Source: Lysinibacillus halotolerans
GTDB lineage: Bacteria; Bacillota; Bacilli; Bacillales_A; Planococcaceae
DNA: 64,000 nucleotides
NCBI RefSeq assembly: GCF_003711845.1
Contig: NZ_RHLQ01000013.1
Coordinates: forward strand, 1-64,000
Direction of reading: 5' to 3'
Positions 34,834 through 44,022 of the stretch are shown piece after piece (position 1 is the stretch's first letter; every line of letters begins with the position of its first letter). The translations under genes and the position numbers were made by a program. The notes beneath the pieces are model-generated. The model had not been told where the DNA came from, searched no databases, and saw only the letters and a program-made list of their open reading frames with translations.

Positions 34834-35158
34834 TTTAGAAAAATTTGATAAGACGAAAGATTAACAGATGGCTACATTGTATAAATAAACGGATATTTTA
34901 TAATCCAGAATATTAATAATTGAATGACAAAATGAATTAGATCTTTTAATTTGAATGCTATTTCCATTCGAACCTACTCAATGCAATAGTTATGGTTATT
35001 ATTAGATTTTTGGAATAATTTAACGCCTTTTAAAATATAATTTTCAAAAAATTAGTTATTGCATATTTATACATATGGGTGTAAAGTATATAAATATTAA
35101 ATATAGTAATCTCATTCAAAAAATGACTAGTTCAATAGCAAGGAAAGAGGAATACAAC
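34834..35158. other. Non-coding region upstream of the aminotransferase
   Basis: 325 bp, AT-rich, no gene. I checked for a sigma-54 GG-N10-GC element, as found ahead of some GABA/amino-acid catabolic genes, and none fits. No riboswitch core or T-box is visible. Confidence 0.35.
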
Positions 35159-36463
35159 ATGAGTAATTGGTTGAATTTATATGACTCAATGGGGGATTTT
35201 CTAGCTCCGAGTATGGCAAAAGACCATCCAAATATTCCAATAGTAAAAGAAGAAGGTTGTTATTACTACGGAGTGGATGGGAAGAAATATTTAGACTTTA
35301 CATCAGGGATTGCTGTAACAAATACGGGACATCGCCATCCGAAAATTGTTCAGAGCATTAAAGATGCAGCGGATAATTTAGTACATGGACCATCGGGTGT
35401 CATCATGTATGAATCAATCTTAAGACTTTCAGAAGAACTTGGTAAAGTGTTGCCAGGGGATTTAGATTGCTTCTTCTTTGCTAATAGCGGAACGGAAGCG
35501 ATAGAAGGAGCATTAAAGCTTGCGAAATTTGTAACGGAACGCCCTTATGTTGTATCCTTTACCGGTTGTTTCCATGGCCGATCGATGGGTGCATTAAGTG
35601 TAACAACATCGAAATCGAAATATCGTAAGTTTTTACAACCATCCCATCTTTCTTATCAAATCCCATATGCGGATGTGAAAGGTTGTCCGGAAGGGGAAGA
35701 TCCTGAAACATATTGTGTGAATCAGCTGGAAAAAGACTTTAATCGACTATTTAAACATCAAGTTACGCCTGAAGAAGTAGCTTGTGTCATTATGGAGCCG
35801 ATTCTAGGTGAAGGGGGATACATTATTCCTCCAAAAGCATGGGTGAAAAAGGTACGAGAAATTTGTGATGAATATGGGATATTACTTATTTTCGATGAAG
35901 TACAAACAGGCTTTGGACGGACAGGTGAATGGTTTGCAGCCCAATATTTTGACGTAACACCGGATATTATGGCTATTGCAAAAGGAATTGCATCAGGACT
36001 TCCTTTAAGTGCTACTGTCGCTTCGAAGGAATTGATGAAAAAGTGGCCTTTAGGAATGCATGGAACAACCTTTGGCGGAAACCCCATTGCTTGTTCGGTT
36101 GCACTGACTACGTTAGAAATTTTACATGACGAAAGATTAATAGAAAATTCGAAAGTAATTGGCGCTTATGCAAAAGAACAATTACTTCAGTTGAAAGAAA
36201 AATATTCCGTCATTAGTGATGTTCGTTCTGCTGGGTTGATGATTGGGATTGAAATTTCAAATCCTCAAACAGGAGAACTTGATGGACAAGCGGTCATGAA
36301 AATTCTTGATTATGCATTAGAAGAAGGAGTCCTGTTCTATCTTTGCGGAAATGTTGGGGAAGTGATTCGGATGATTCCACCCCTTACTGTCACAAAAGAA
36401 CAAATTGATACGGGATTATCAATGTTAGAAAAAGCTATTCAACGATATATGGAAGAACAATAA
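35159..36463 (+). CDS. Class III aminotransferase (GabT-like)
   Basis: A 434-residue PLP-dependent aminotransferase. [79 protein letters not shown] (cofactor Asp) and the PLP lysine in [15 protein letters not shown] are intact. Expected reaction: transfer of an omega- or alpha-amino group, for example from GABA, to 2-oxoglutarate. Start ATG 35159 has AGAGG eight bases upstream; the frame opening at 35075 lacks one. It lies 26 bp before an amino-acid-binding lipoprotein gene, so its amino donor may be what that importer brings in (inference). Confidence 0.88.
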   Translation: MSNWLNLYDSMGDFLAPSMAKDHPNIPIVKEEGCYYYGVDGKKYLDFTSGIAVTNTGHRHPKIVQSIKDAADNLVHGPSGVIMYESILRLSEELGKVLPGDLDCFFFANSGTEAIEGALKLAKFVTERPYVVSFTGCFHGRSMGALSVTTSKSKYRKFLQPSHLSYQIPYADVKGCPEGEDPETYCVNQLEKDFNRLFKHQVTPEEVACVIMEPILGEGGYIIPPKAWVKKVREICDEYGILLIFDEVQTGFGRTGEWFAAQYFDVTPDIMAIAKGIASGLPLSATVASKELMKKWPLGMHGTTFGGNPIACSVALTTLEILHDERLIENSKVIGAYAKEQLLQLKEKYSVISDVRSAGLMIGIEISNPQTGELDGQAVMKILDYALEEGVLFYLCGNVGEVIRMIPPLTVTKEQIDTGLSMLEKAIQRYMEEQ

Positions 36464-36489
36464 TTTAACCAACAAAGGAGAGAACAACA

Positions 36490-37287
36490 ATGAAAAATAA
36501 AGTATTTTTATTCATGCTTGTATTAGTAATGGGTATTTTAGCAGCTTGTGGTACATCTGATGAAGGGGCGTCATCAAGTTCAACAACAGAAGAAAAAACA
36601 GAAGAAGCAAAAGTTTTACGAGTAGGTACATCAGCGGACTATGCGCCATTTGAATATGTTGATACAGCAAAAAGTGATGAAATTATCGGTTTTGATATTG
36701 ATTTAGCAAACTTAATCGCAGAACGTTTAGGGTATACATTACAATTTACGAATACGGATTTTAATAGTTTAATCCCTGGACTTCAAGCGGATAAATTTGA
36801 TTTTGTCATTGCTGGAATGACACCGACAGAAGATCGTGATGAAGTGGTAGACTTTTCTGTCCCTTACTATGAAACAGAACAATATTTAGTTACTCCGAAA
36901 GATAGTAACATTTCATCTTTAGAAGATTTAAAAGGAAAAGTAGTAGGTGCGCAAGTTTCTTCTATTCAAGAAGATTTGGCTAAAATTTTTGCCGAGGAAA
37001 ATGGATTTACAGTTGAAAGTCGTAATTTAATTCCTGAAATTATTCAAGAGTTGAAAAATGGTCGTTTCCAAGGTGCGGTGATTGAAAATATCGTTGCTGA
37101 AAATTATTTAGCGCAAAACGATGATTTAACTTCATTTCCACTTGAAGTAGAAGATCCGGATTTTAAAGCCGTTGTTTTCCAAGAAGGTAGCGATTTAAAA
37201 GCTGAATTCGATGAAGTGATTCAAGTATTAATCGACGAAGGGAAAATTGATGAGCTGAAGAAAAAATGGTTCGTAGTTGAAGAATAA
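36490..37287 (+). CDS. Amino-acid-binding lipoprotein (family 3)
   Basis: A 265-residue binding lipoprotein. Lipobox ILAAC (Cys20), then the family-3 pattern LRVGTSADYAPFEYVD, IIGFDIDLANLIAERLGY, FVIAGMTPTEDRDEVVDFSVPYYETEQYLV. It delivers a polar amino acid or related compound. AAAGGAGAG precedes the ATG. The 227-bp gap before the permease start contains a long imperfect inverted repeat and no gene. Confidence 0.9.
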   Translation: MKNKVFLFMLVLVMGILAACGTSDEGASSSSTTEEKTEEAKVLRVGTSADYAPFEYVDTAKSDEIIGFDIDLANLIAERLGYTLQFTNTDFNSLIPGLQADKFDFVIAGMTPTEDRDEVVDFSVPYYETEQYLVTPKDSNISSLEDLKGKVVGAQVSSIQEDLAKIFAEENGFTVESRNLIPEIIQELKNGRFQGAVIENIVAENYLAQNDDLTSFPLEVEDPDFKAVVFQEGSDLKAEFDEVIQVLIDEGKIDELKKKWFVVEE

Positions 37288-37331
37288 TTAGCTTATCCAC
37301 ATCTTTAGTGAAATAAAAAGTCTGATATTAC

Positions 37332-37466
37332 AATCTGCGAGTCTCCTAAGGGAATCGTGAGCCACCAAAAGTATTGCCTCTATATTGTGCCTTTTAAATA
37401 ATCATTGAAGGTCATTTTAGTGGTAAGGTGGCAACGATTATTCCTTTGGAAAGCGAGCAGATTTTT
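37332..37466 (+). repeat. Long imperfect inverted repeat between SBP and permease genes
   Basis: The outer arms AATCTGC (37332-37338) and GCAGATT (37457-37463) pair, and the inner arms CCTAAGGGAATCGTGAGCCACC-like (37345-37366) and GGTGGCAACGATTATTCCTTTGG-like (37427-37449) pair with small bulges, enclosing about 60 bases. Four to five T residues follow. It could be an attenuator, a structured regulatory RNA or the footprint of a small palindromic repeat element. It does not match a T-box: the GGTGGCAACG stretch only superficially resembles that core. Confidence 0.6.
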
Positions 37467-37514
37467 CGCTTCTAACTATCATAACAATCTAACATGAAGA
37501 AAGGGGGACATACG

Positions 37515-38171
37515 ATGTTTGATTTTTCGAAAGTCGTACCCTCTATTCCTTACATATTAGAAGGAATAGGTATTACTTTACAAATAGTTATTTTTGCAAC
37601 GGTTATCGGTTTGATTCTTGGGATATTACTAGCTCTTTGTAAAATTGGCAGCATTAAGCCGTTAAAATGGTTCGCTGAATTTTATACATCGATCTTCCGT
37701 GGTACACCCCTTGTACTACAATTAATGCTCATTTATTATGCGATGCCACAAATTCTTGGGTTTAATATAGAACCAATGCCCGCAGCGATCATCGCCTTTG
37801 GATTAAACTCGGGTGCATATATTTCTGAAATTATACGTGCGGGAATAAATGCGGTTGATAAAGGTCAACAAGAGGCAGCAAAGGCACTTGGTGTTCCTTA
37901 TAGTAAAATGATGAAGGATATTATTTTGCCACAAGCAATGAAAAATATTTTACCTTCATTGATGAATGAATTTATTACGTTAAATAAAGAGTCCGCCATC
38001 GTAACGGTTATTGGTGCTTTAGATATTATGCGTCGTGCTTACGTTGTTGGAGGAGACACATTCCGTTATTTAGAACCATTATTAATCGCTGGTATCATCT
38101 ATTACATTATGACACTAGTATTAACATTCCTTGGAAAAATGATAGAAAAGAGGATGAGACGTAGTGATTAA
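37515..38171 (+). CDS. Polar amino-acid ABC transporter permease
   Basis: A 218-residue His/Glu/Gln/Arg-type permease with about five helices. [20 protein letters not shown] and the EAA loop [26 protein letters not shown] are diagnostic. AAAGGGGG upstream supports ATG 37515. Its stop overlaps the ATPase start by 8 bp, so the two are coupled. Confidence 0.9.
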   Translation: MFDFSKVVPSIPYILEGIGITLQIVIFATVIGLILGILLALCKIGSIKPLKWFAEFYTSIFRGTPLVLQLMLIYYAMPQILGFNIEPMPAAIIAFGLNSGAYISEIIRAGINAVDKGQQEAAKALGVPYSKMMKDIILPQAMKNILPSLMNEFITLNKESAIVTVIGALDIMRRAYVVGGDTFRYLEPLLIAGIIYYIMTLVLTFLGKMIEKRMRRSD

Positions 38172-38880
38172 AATCGAAAACTTAAAAAAGTCATTTGGTA
38201 AAAATGACGTATTAAAAGGAATTTCAACTGAAATTAAAGAAAAAGAAGTCATTGCGGTCATCGGTCCTTCTGGATCAGGAAAATCGACGTTTTTACGATG
38301 TATTAATCGTTTAGAAGAGCCGACAAGTGGGGAAATTACCGTTGGTGGTACATTAATTACGGAAAAAAATATATTGAAAGTCCGTGAAAATTTAGGGATG
38401 GTATTTCAAAATTTCAATTTATTCCCTCATAAAACGGTACTCGAAAACTTAATTTACGCACCGATGAACGTGAAGGGAATGTCAAAAAATAAAGCGGTTG
38501 AAACGGCAGAGGATCTTCTTCGTCAAGTAGGCTTGTTTGAAAAACGAAATGAATACCCAAATCGTCTTTCTGGCGGGCAAAAACAACGTGTTGCCATTGC
38601 CCGTGCCCTTGCTATGAATCCAACGGTTATGCTTTTTGATGAACCGACTTCTGCATTGGATCCTGAAATGGTAAAAGAAGTGTTAAACGTGATGAAATCA
38701 CTAGCGGAATCAGGAATGACGATGATTATTGTAACCCACGAAATGGGATTCGCCCGTGAAGTGGCAGATCGTGTTCTATTCCTTGAGGGTGGTTATCTTG
38801 TTGAAGATGCCGCACCAGAAGTGTTTTTCAATTCTCCTAAGTCTAATCGAGCTAAAGCCTTTTTAGATAAAGTGCTTTAA
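38164..38880 (+). CDS. Polar amino-acid ABC transporter ATPase
   Basis: A 238-residue ATPase of the GlnQ/ArtM type. Walker [10 protein letters not shown]-loop [16 protein letters not shown], signature [15 protein letters not shown], Walker [15 protein letters not shown], switch [14 protein letters not shown]. It starts with GTG 38164 inside the permease gene, with AGGATGAG upstream. With the lipoprotein and permease it makes one importer, probably linked to the upstream aminotransferase. Confidence 0.9.
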   Translation: MIKIENLKKSFGKNDVLKGISTEIKEKEVIAVIGPSGSGKSTFLRCINRLEEPTSGEITVGGTLITEKNILKVRENLGMVFQNFNLFPHKTVLENLIYAPMNVKGMSKNKAVETAEDLLRQVGLFEKRNEYPNRLSGGQKQRVAIARALAMNPTVMLFDEPTSALDPEMVKEVLNVMKSLAESGMTMIIVTHEMGFAREVADRVLFLEGGYLVEDAAPEVFFNSPKSNRAKAFLDKVL

Positions 38881-38905
38881 TAGAATGAGAGTTAAATGAA
38901 CGAAT

Positions 38906-38937
38906 CGTCAGTTCATCATGGATAACTGACGGTTTTT
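38906..38937 (+). terminator. Intrinsic terminator of the amino-acid ABC operon
   Basis: An 8-bp stem CGTCAGTT/AACTGACG (38906-38913 with 38924-38931), followed by G and a T run. Confidence 0.85.
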
Positions 38938-39085
38938 GATTGGGAAAATACTATAACAAAAAGTAGAGGAGCATATATCAGTTTTTTAAGATGAATTTTA
39001 TAGCGTTTTTTGCACATCCTAACATTATTCGGTTATGTTTTGAACTAGTCTTTAATGAAGCTTTTTTAAGTATGGAGGACTTCGT

Positions 39086-39508
39086 ATGAGTGGGCAATAT
39101 CAAAAAATCGCAGTTGCAATAGACTTTTCTGAACTGTCGTTAAAAGCGTTTGAACGAGCAATTAATGTAGCGAATCATTATGGAGCAACATTATTATTAG
39201 TTCATGTCGTTGACACGAAATCCTTTGGTTCTATAACAGCATATGATTTAGACTTTGCTGGAAAATTGGTGAAGGAAAGTAATATGAAATTGGAAGAGCT
39301 CAAAAGTAAAGCGGAGCAAGCTGGTGTAAGTAAGGTAGACGTAGTGGTTAAAGAAGGCTCTTCAAAAGAAGTTTTAATTGAGCTACTTGATGTTGATTTA
39401 ATTGTTTGCGGGGCGATGGGAACGAATCAAATTGAAAAAATGCTCATCGGATCTGTCGCAGAACGTATTGCTCAGTTTGCTCCGTGTGAAGTACTAATTG
39501 TTCGGTAA
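39086..39508 (+). CDS. Universal stress protein (UspA family)
   Basis: A 140-residue soluble USP. KIAVAIDFSELSLKAFERAI at the N-terminus, LLLVHVVD, and the ATP-binding signature GAMGTNQIEKMLIGSVAERIA near residues 112-132 (G-x2-G then G-S) are present. Members bind ATP and help survival under stress or growth arrest; the exact role is unknown. ATGGAGGAC precedes ATG 39086. It is a single gene with its own terminator. Confidence 0.88.
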   Translation: MSGQYQKIAVAIDFSELSLKAFERAINVANHYGATLLLVHVVDTKSFGSITAYDLDFAGKLVKESNMKLEELKSKAEQAGVSKVDVVVKEGSSKEVLIELLDVDLIVCGAMGTNQIEKMLIGSVAERIAQFAPCEVLIVR

Positions 39509-39521
39509 TATTTACATGATT

Positions 39522-39565
39522 CCTCTTTTTAGGCAGAAGGAATTTCTGCTTAGAAGGAGGTTTTT
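39522..39565 (+). terminator. Intrinsic terminator of the stress-protein gene
   Basis: A long hairpin: GCAGAA/TTCTGC at the tip and CCTCTTTTTAG paired with CTTAGAAGGAGG at the base (39522-39560), followed by TTTTT. Confidence 0.8.
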
Positions 39566-40112
39566 CTGATTGAACGACAAAAATATTAATAAAAAAATAT
39601 TCTCGCTAATTTTCATCCATCATTTATTTTTATGGGAATTCAATCGGAAAAATGTTATATAAATATAATAAAGTTAATTCGATAACCAGTGTTTTTATTT
39701 TGTTTTTTGTTATGTTGTAGGGAAAAAGGTTATCAAAATTATGTTGATTGATTGAAAACAATTTCTCTTATTTGATAGTTAATTTCTAATTTTTGAATAT
39801 AAATTCTAAAAGGTGTAATATCTTTGTGAAGGGTAAGAGTGCTTGTGTTATAGGGTTTTGTGATGAGGAAACTTTATACATATCGATAGAAACATTATTA
39901 TAGAAAAATGAAGGCGTGGATGGTTTTTATCATTTATTCTATGTGGATTTTGCGCTTATTTTATTATTTTCTACTTTTTGCAGAAAAAAACTGTTTTATT
40001 CAAATAATTTTTTTACAAAAACTATTGATTTTCATATTTTGTAAATGTTATCTTGATAAAGTAGTTGTCACAACTTGTTCAAAGTTAGAAAGAAAGGGGT
40101 TCAAAGAGAAAT
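39566..40112. other. Long AT-rich non-coding region
   Basis: About 550 bp with no supported gene. A frame at 39908-40198 has no ribosome site, is Phe/Leu-rich from AT bias and overlaps the transporter start. GATAACC (39681-39687) and GGTTATC (39728-39734) are distant inverted arms of uncertain meaning. Near the transporter gene, TTGATT (40025-40030) and TATCTT (40049-40054) are a candidate promoter, followed by a perfect GTTGT-C-ACAAC palindrome at 40064-40074 that could be an operator. Confidence 0.4.
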
Positions 40113-41393
40113 ATGAAGAAAAATCGATGGTTAATTGCGCTTTCTGCGATTGCAATACATCTTTCGATAGGTGGCGCATACGCCTACAGCGTTTATAAAA
40201 TTCCGATTACAACGGAAATGGGTTGGAGTGCAACAAATGTCACTGTTGCCTTTACAATTATGATGGGGTTAGCTGGATTTGCAGCTGCACTATTTGGTAA
40301 ATTAGTAGAAAAAATGGGACCAAGAAAATCAGCTATGATTGCTGCGCTACTATTTGGTGCTGGACAAGCAGGTTCTGGTTTAGCAATCGTAATGGATTCA
40401 GTTGTTCTTTATTGGTTAACTTACGGATTGTTAAGTGGTTTAGGTATGGGGATTGGATATATTGCACCTGTATCAACATTAGTAAAATGGTTCCCTGATC
40501 GTCGTGGGTTAGCAACAGGGATGGCTGTATTAGGCTTTGGTTCTGGGGCATTAATTACTGCACCGGTTGCAGCAAACTTAATGGAAGGTGTAGGGATTTC
40601 TAATACATACTTCATCTTAGGGATTAGCTATTTTGTATTAATGATTTTAGGAGCTTTATATATTGCCCCTCCTGCACAAGGTTATATGCCAGAAGGAATG
40701 AAGAAAGCTACTGAAGAAGGAACAAAAGTAGTAAAACAAGATTTATCCCAAATGTCAGCAAAAGAAGCTGTAAAAACAAGACAGTTTTGGATGCTTTGGG
40801 CAATGCATTTAGTAAACGTTACTGCCGGAATTATGATGATTTCTGTTGCCTCTCCGATGGCGCAAGAAATTGTCGGACTATCGGTCGCAGGTGCTGCGGC
40901 AATGGTTGGTGTAATGGGATTATTTAACGGTGGTGGTCGATTAATTTGGGCAGCAATTTCCGATTATATTGGTCGTCCAAATATATTCGTTATCTTCTTC
41001 ACAATTCAAGTCATTACATTCGCTGTATTACCATTTACAACAAATGTCTTTTTATTCCAAGCATTTATCTTCCTAGTAGTTAGTTGTTACGGTGGTGGAT
41101 TCTCTAATTTACCGGCATATGCTAGTGATTTATTTGGAACAAAACAACTAGGTGTTATCCACGGGTACTTATTAACAACTTGGTCACTAGGTGGAATTTT
41201 TGGTCCGATTATCGTTAATTCTATAAAGAGTGCATCTGGAAGTTACATTACTGTGTTCTACCTCTTTACTGGATTAATTGCGATATCTTTATTAATTTCT
41301 TTATTGCTACGTGCAGACGTAAACAAAAAGAAAAAACTAATGGAACAAAAGAAAAAAGAAACAGTTGGAGATCTCTCAACTACAACATTATAA
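40113..41393 (+). CDS. OFA-family MFS transporter (oxalate/formate antiporter-like)
   Basis: A 426-residue transporter with about 12 helices. GGAYAYSVYKIPITTEMGWS, GLSGLGMGIGYIAPVSTLVKWFPDRRGLATGMAVLGFGSGA and the C-terminal SLGGIFGPIIVNSI match the OFA family (OxlT, YhjX), whose members exchange small carboxylates such as oxalate, formate or pyruvate. The substrate here is unknown. The C-terminal tail (about 30 residues) is Lys-rich and cytoplasmic. GAAAGAAAGGGG lies upstream of ATG 40113. It is a single-gene unit with its own terminator. Confidence 0.88.
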   Translation: MKKNRWLIALSAIAIHLSIGGAYAYSVYKIPITTEMGWSATNVTVAFTIMMGLAGFAAALFGKLVEKMGPRKSAMIAALLFGAGQAGSGLAIVMDSVVLYWLTYGLLSGLGMGIGYIAPVSTLVKWFPDRRGLATGMAVLGFGSGALITAPVAANLMEGVGISNTYFILGISYFVLMILGALYIAPPAQGYMPEGMKKATEEGTKVVKQDLSQMSAKEAVKTRQFWMLWAMHLVNVTAGIMMISVASPMAQEIVGLSVAGAAAMVGVMGLFNGGGRLIWAAISDYIGRPNIFVIFFTIQVITFAVLPFTTNVFLFQAFIFLVVSCYGGGFSNLPAYASDLFGTKQLGVIHGYLLTTWSLGGIFGPIIVNSIKSASGSYITVFYLFTGLIAISLLISLLLRADVNKKKKLMEQKKKETVGDLSTTTL

Positions 41394-41408
41394 GAGTGAA
41401 AATAAACT

Positions 41409-41453
41409 ACCGAATATTCGTCATATCGCCTTATGACGTTATTCGGTTTTTTT
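41409..41453 (+). terminator. Intrinsic terminator of the OFA transporter gene
   Basis: Stem ACCGAAT/ATTCGGT (41409-41415 with 41441-41447) with inner CGTCAT/ATGACG, then a T run. The remaining roughly 258 bp up to the next gene are AT-rich and show no other feature. Confidence 0.85.
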
Positions 41454-41711
41454 ATCGAAAAGGTTGTTATATAACAATGATTCATTTCTTATTTACTGTA
41501 ATACAGTTTCTCAAAATGTTCAATTTCATTGTCAAAATTGTTTAGAATTCCTGAATGAAAGAGAGATTTTACGTTTGAAATCTAACAAGTGTCATGAACA
41601 TCTTTTATTAATAAGTTCATAGATTATGACAAATATCATGGAATGAATATTACATCTTATTCTATACAAACTATGTGTATATGGAATAATCAATATAAGA
41701 GGTGAAGAAAA

Positions 41712-42353
41712 GTGGCACAAGCGGTTGCTGTTCAAAGTAGTTATAGTAAGAAAGAAGAGTTGTGGAATGCGATAACCCACGGATTAGGTGCGATATTAGC
41801 TATCCCTGCCACGACTTTATTAGTGATGAAAGCACAAAATTCTAGCTCGACTATTGAGCTAATGAGTTACATTATTTTTGGTATTTCGATGTTTTGTTTA
41901 TATGCAGCATCAACTTTGTATCATTCGTGGCCAACTCATAAAAGTTTGTTGAAAAAATTAGATCATAGTTCCATTTTTCTTTTAATAGCGGGTTCTTATA
42001 CACCCTTTGCCCTCGTAGCGATTGGTGGTAAATTAGGATGGACGTTGTTTTTCCTTGAATGGATTTTAGCTATTTTAGGCATCATTTTTAAAATGTATTT
42101 CGTACATCGTTTCGAACGACTATCCCTTATCATTTATTTAGGGATGGGCTGGCTCGCCATTTTTGTATATGAACCATTATTAAATCATATAACAGGGAAT
42201 GGTTTTTTAACGTTACTAGCAGGCGGTTTAAGTTATACAGTAGGTACGTATTTTTATAAAAACAAAAGAATTCCATATAATCATGCGATATGGCATGTTT
42301 TTGTAATAGGCGGAAGCTTATGTATGTTTTTAACGATTTATTTATTTGTTTAA
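41712..42353 (+). CDS. Hemolysin III / PAQR family membrane protein (YplQ-like)
   Basis: A 213-residue protein with about seven helices. Conserved family features: ELWNAITHGLGAILAI with the first His, SMFCLYAASTLYHSWP (S-x-x-YH), LDHSSIFLLIAGSYTP, and the C-terminal NHAIWHVFVIGGS (HxxxH). Those His, Asp and Ser residues form a zinc site in the wider PAQR fold. Despite the name, haemolysis has not been shown for most members. Start GTG 41712 has AGAGGTGAAG upstream. It shares a terminator with the convergent SDR gene. Confidence 0.87.
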   Translation: MAQAVAVQSSYSKKEELWNAITHGLGAILAIPATTLLVMKAQNSSSTIELMSYIIFGISMFCLYAASTLYHSWPTHKSLLKKLDHSSIFLLIAGSYTPFALVAIGGKLGWTLFFLEWILAILGIIFKMYFVHRFERLSLIIYLGMGWLAIFVYEPLLNHITGNGFLTLLAGGLSYTVGTYFYKNKRIPYNHAIWHVFVIGGSLCMFLTIYLFV

Positions 42354-42357
42354 TTTA

Positions 42358-42394
42358 AAAAAGAGGAGAAGGCTTGCTGCCTAATCCTCTTTTT
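42358..42394. terminator. Bidirectional intrinsic terminator
   Basis: A 10-bp stem AAAAAGAGGA/TCCTCTTTTT (42358-42367 with 42385-42394) plus inner AGGC/GCCT, lying between the convergent hemolysin-III and SDR genes. Confidence 0.85.
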
Positions 42395-42406
42395 ATTTTA
42401 GAAATT

Positions 42407-43153
42407 TTACTCCTCGTAAATCATTTTTTTCGTCATACCACCGTCTACAGTTAAATTGATTCCTGTTACAAAATCGTTTTGATCATCTGTTAAATAAAAA
42501 CATGCTCGAGCAATATCTGAGGGTTTTCCTACCCTTCCTGAAAAATGTTGGCGATGATCAATCTCCCTCAACTGTGCATAATCACCGGTTTCAATCCAGC
42601 CTGGAGAAATACAATTTACCCGGATGTGATCTGGTGCAAAGGAGCTAGCTAATGCATGGGTTAATGCAACGATACCACCCTTTGTTGCAGCGTAGGATTC
42701 AGTATGTGGTTCAGACATAAACGCCCTTGTAGATGCCATCGAAACGATAGCACCGCCATTTTTATTTAAACGCATAAATTTCGCTGCTTCTCTTGAACAG
42801 ATAAAGACGCTTCGTAAATTTGTGTTAATCACATCGTCCCAAACGTCCATCGAAATATCGTAGGGCGAAATAGGTCTAAAAATACCTGCATTATTAATTA
42901 AAATATCAATAGTTCCAAACCTTTCAACTGAAGTGGTCATTAACTGAATGACATCTTGTTCTTTCCGTACATCCGTTGGAATGAAATGGACGGAATAGCC
43001 TTTATTCTTTAGATTAGTACTAACTTCTACACCTAATTGTTCATTTATATCCGCTAAAATTACATGAGCGCCAGCTTCAGCGTATCGGGATGCTACTTCT
43101 CGTCCAATTCCTTGTGCAGCACCTGTTACGATAACTACCTTATTAAGAAACAT
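42407..43153 (-). CDS. SDR-family oxidoreductase
   Basis: A 248-residue classical short-chain dehydrogenase. NAD(P) site TGAAQGIG (residues 10-17), Asp35 after the second strand suggesting NAD preference, NNAG at 87-90, catalytic Ser141, Tyr154 and Lys158 in SYAATKGG, and the C-terminal GINLTVDGG motif. The substrate is unknown; glucose dehydrogenase-like or 3-oxoacyl reductase-like activities are typical. AAAGGAGA precedes ATG 43153; the longer frame to 43210 lacks a ribosome site. It appears to be monocistronic. Confidence 0.88.
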   Translation of the reverse strand: MFLNKVVIVTGAAQGIGREVASRYAEAGAHVILADINEQLGVEVSTNLKNKGYSVHFIPTDVRKEQDVIQLMTTSVERFGTIDILINNAGIFRPISPYDISMDVWDDVINTNLRSVFICSREAAKFMRLNKNGGAIVSMASTRAFMSEPHTESYAATKGGIVALTHALASSFAPDHIRVNCISPGWIETGDYAQLREIDHRQHFSGRVGKPSDIARACFYLTDDQNDFVTGINLTVDGGMTKKMIYEE

Positions 43154-43291
43154 ATATATTCTCCTTTCTTTTTTACGGTTATTTATTCCATATTCATTGA
43201 AAAATGGCAAGTGTTATTACTTGAAAAAAACATACAAAAAAGGATAGAAGACTAGAGAGTAGTTTCTATCCTTACCGTTTTTTCGTTATTC

Positions 43292-43804
43292 CTATCTTTC
43301 ATCTTGAGGAGCGATATGAAGGGGAGGAGGTACTAACCACCCTTTACTTTTGTTTAAACGTAATAATTTTGTGGCTAATTGTGCTTTAGCCATGTGAAAT
43401 TGACCGTACATCGCTGCAATATCTTCCCTAGTGCTTTTTCCCATAGCTGTACTGCAAGCGACTAACCCCGCAGCGACGTTGCCAGATATAATCGCACTAA
43501 TTTCCGGATCATTATATTTTGCTCCTACAGGGATGTCTTCAAGGCGAGCGTTAGGGCGTTCTGGGGGAACGGGTGGTAATCCAACACCGTTTACTTTTAA
43601 AATTTCTGTTAATTGCTTATTTTCTTCTTCCATACCAACAACCGCTTCTTCTACTAACTTCGCTAAATCGCGATCTCCAGTATGGTTATATAAGGTTTGA
43701 TACATAGCAATCATTCCGTTATTTGTTAAAACATTCGACCAAATTGTAAAAACTTCTCCGTAATGTAGCGGCTCTTCTTTTGGATTTCGACTCATGATTC
43801 CCAT
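43292..43804 (-). CDS. DUF3231 family protein
   Basis: A 170-residue, mostly helical protein resembling DUF3231 proteins of spore-forming bacilli: LHYGEVFTIWSNVLTNNGMIAMYQTLYNHTGDRDL, then a helical stretch EEAVVGMEEENKQLTEILK, then LPPVPPERPNA and a C-terminal helix pair ending LVPPPLH. The fold is probably a ferritin-like four-helix bundle and the size equals one copy of a domain that is often duplicated. A sporulation or spore-coat role is suspected, not shown. AAGGAG lies eight bases before ATG 43804. Confidence 0.75.
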   Translation of the reverse strand: MGIMSRNPKEEPLHYGEVFTIWSNVLTNNGMIAMYQTLYNHTGDRDLAKLVEEAVVGMEEENKQLTEILKVNGVGLPPVPPERPNARLEDIPVGAKYNDPEISAIISGNVAAGLVACSTAMGKSTREDIAAMYGQFHMAKAQLATKLLRLNKSKGWLVPPPLHIAPQDER

Positions 43805-44022
43805 GGATAACACTCCTTGTTAATACATATTATTTCCTAACTAAAACTAGAGTGGTCAAGAATGAAATTATTATTCATTTTCATAATATTTCCATGGACT
43901 ATTTTCAGTATAATGAACGGGCTCTTTATATGATTTTCAAATTCGTAAAAAATAAAGGAACTTCTAGAAGAATAGGAGAAATGAATAGAGGGGAAATGAA
44001 CAATATTAAAGGAGGATTGAGA

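Noticed and set aside
34834..35158. Sigma-54 promoter for the aminotransferase
   Set aside because: The only GC at the right place lacks the GG ten bases upstream.
37420..37460. GGTGGCAACG as a T-box core
   Set aside because: The ACCGCG part is missing, stem I would not fit in the available length, and the bases are better explained as one arm of the long inverted repeat.
39908..40198. 96-residue reading frame in the long AT-rich gap
   Set aside because: Its composition is AT-driven (Phe/Leu/Ile), it has no ribosome site and it overlaps the OFA transporter start in another frame.
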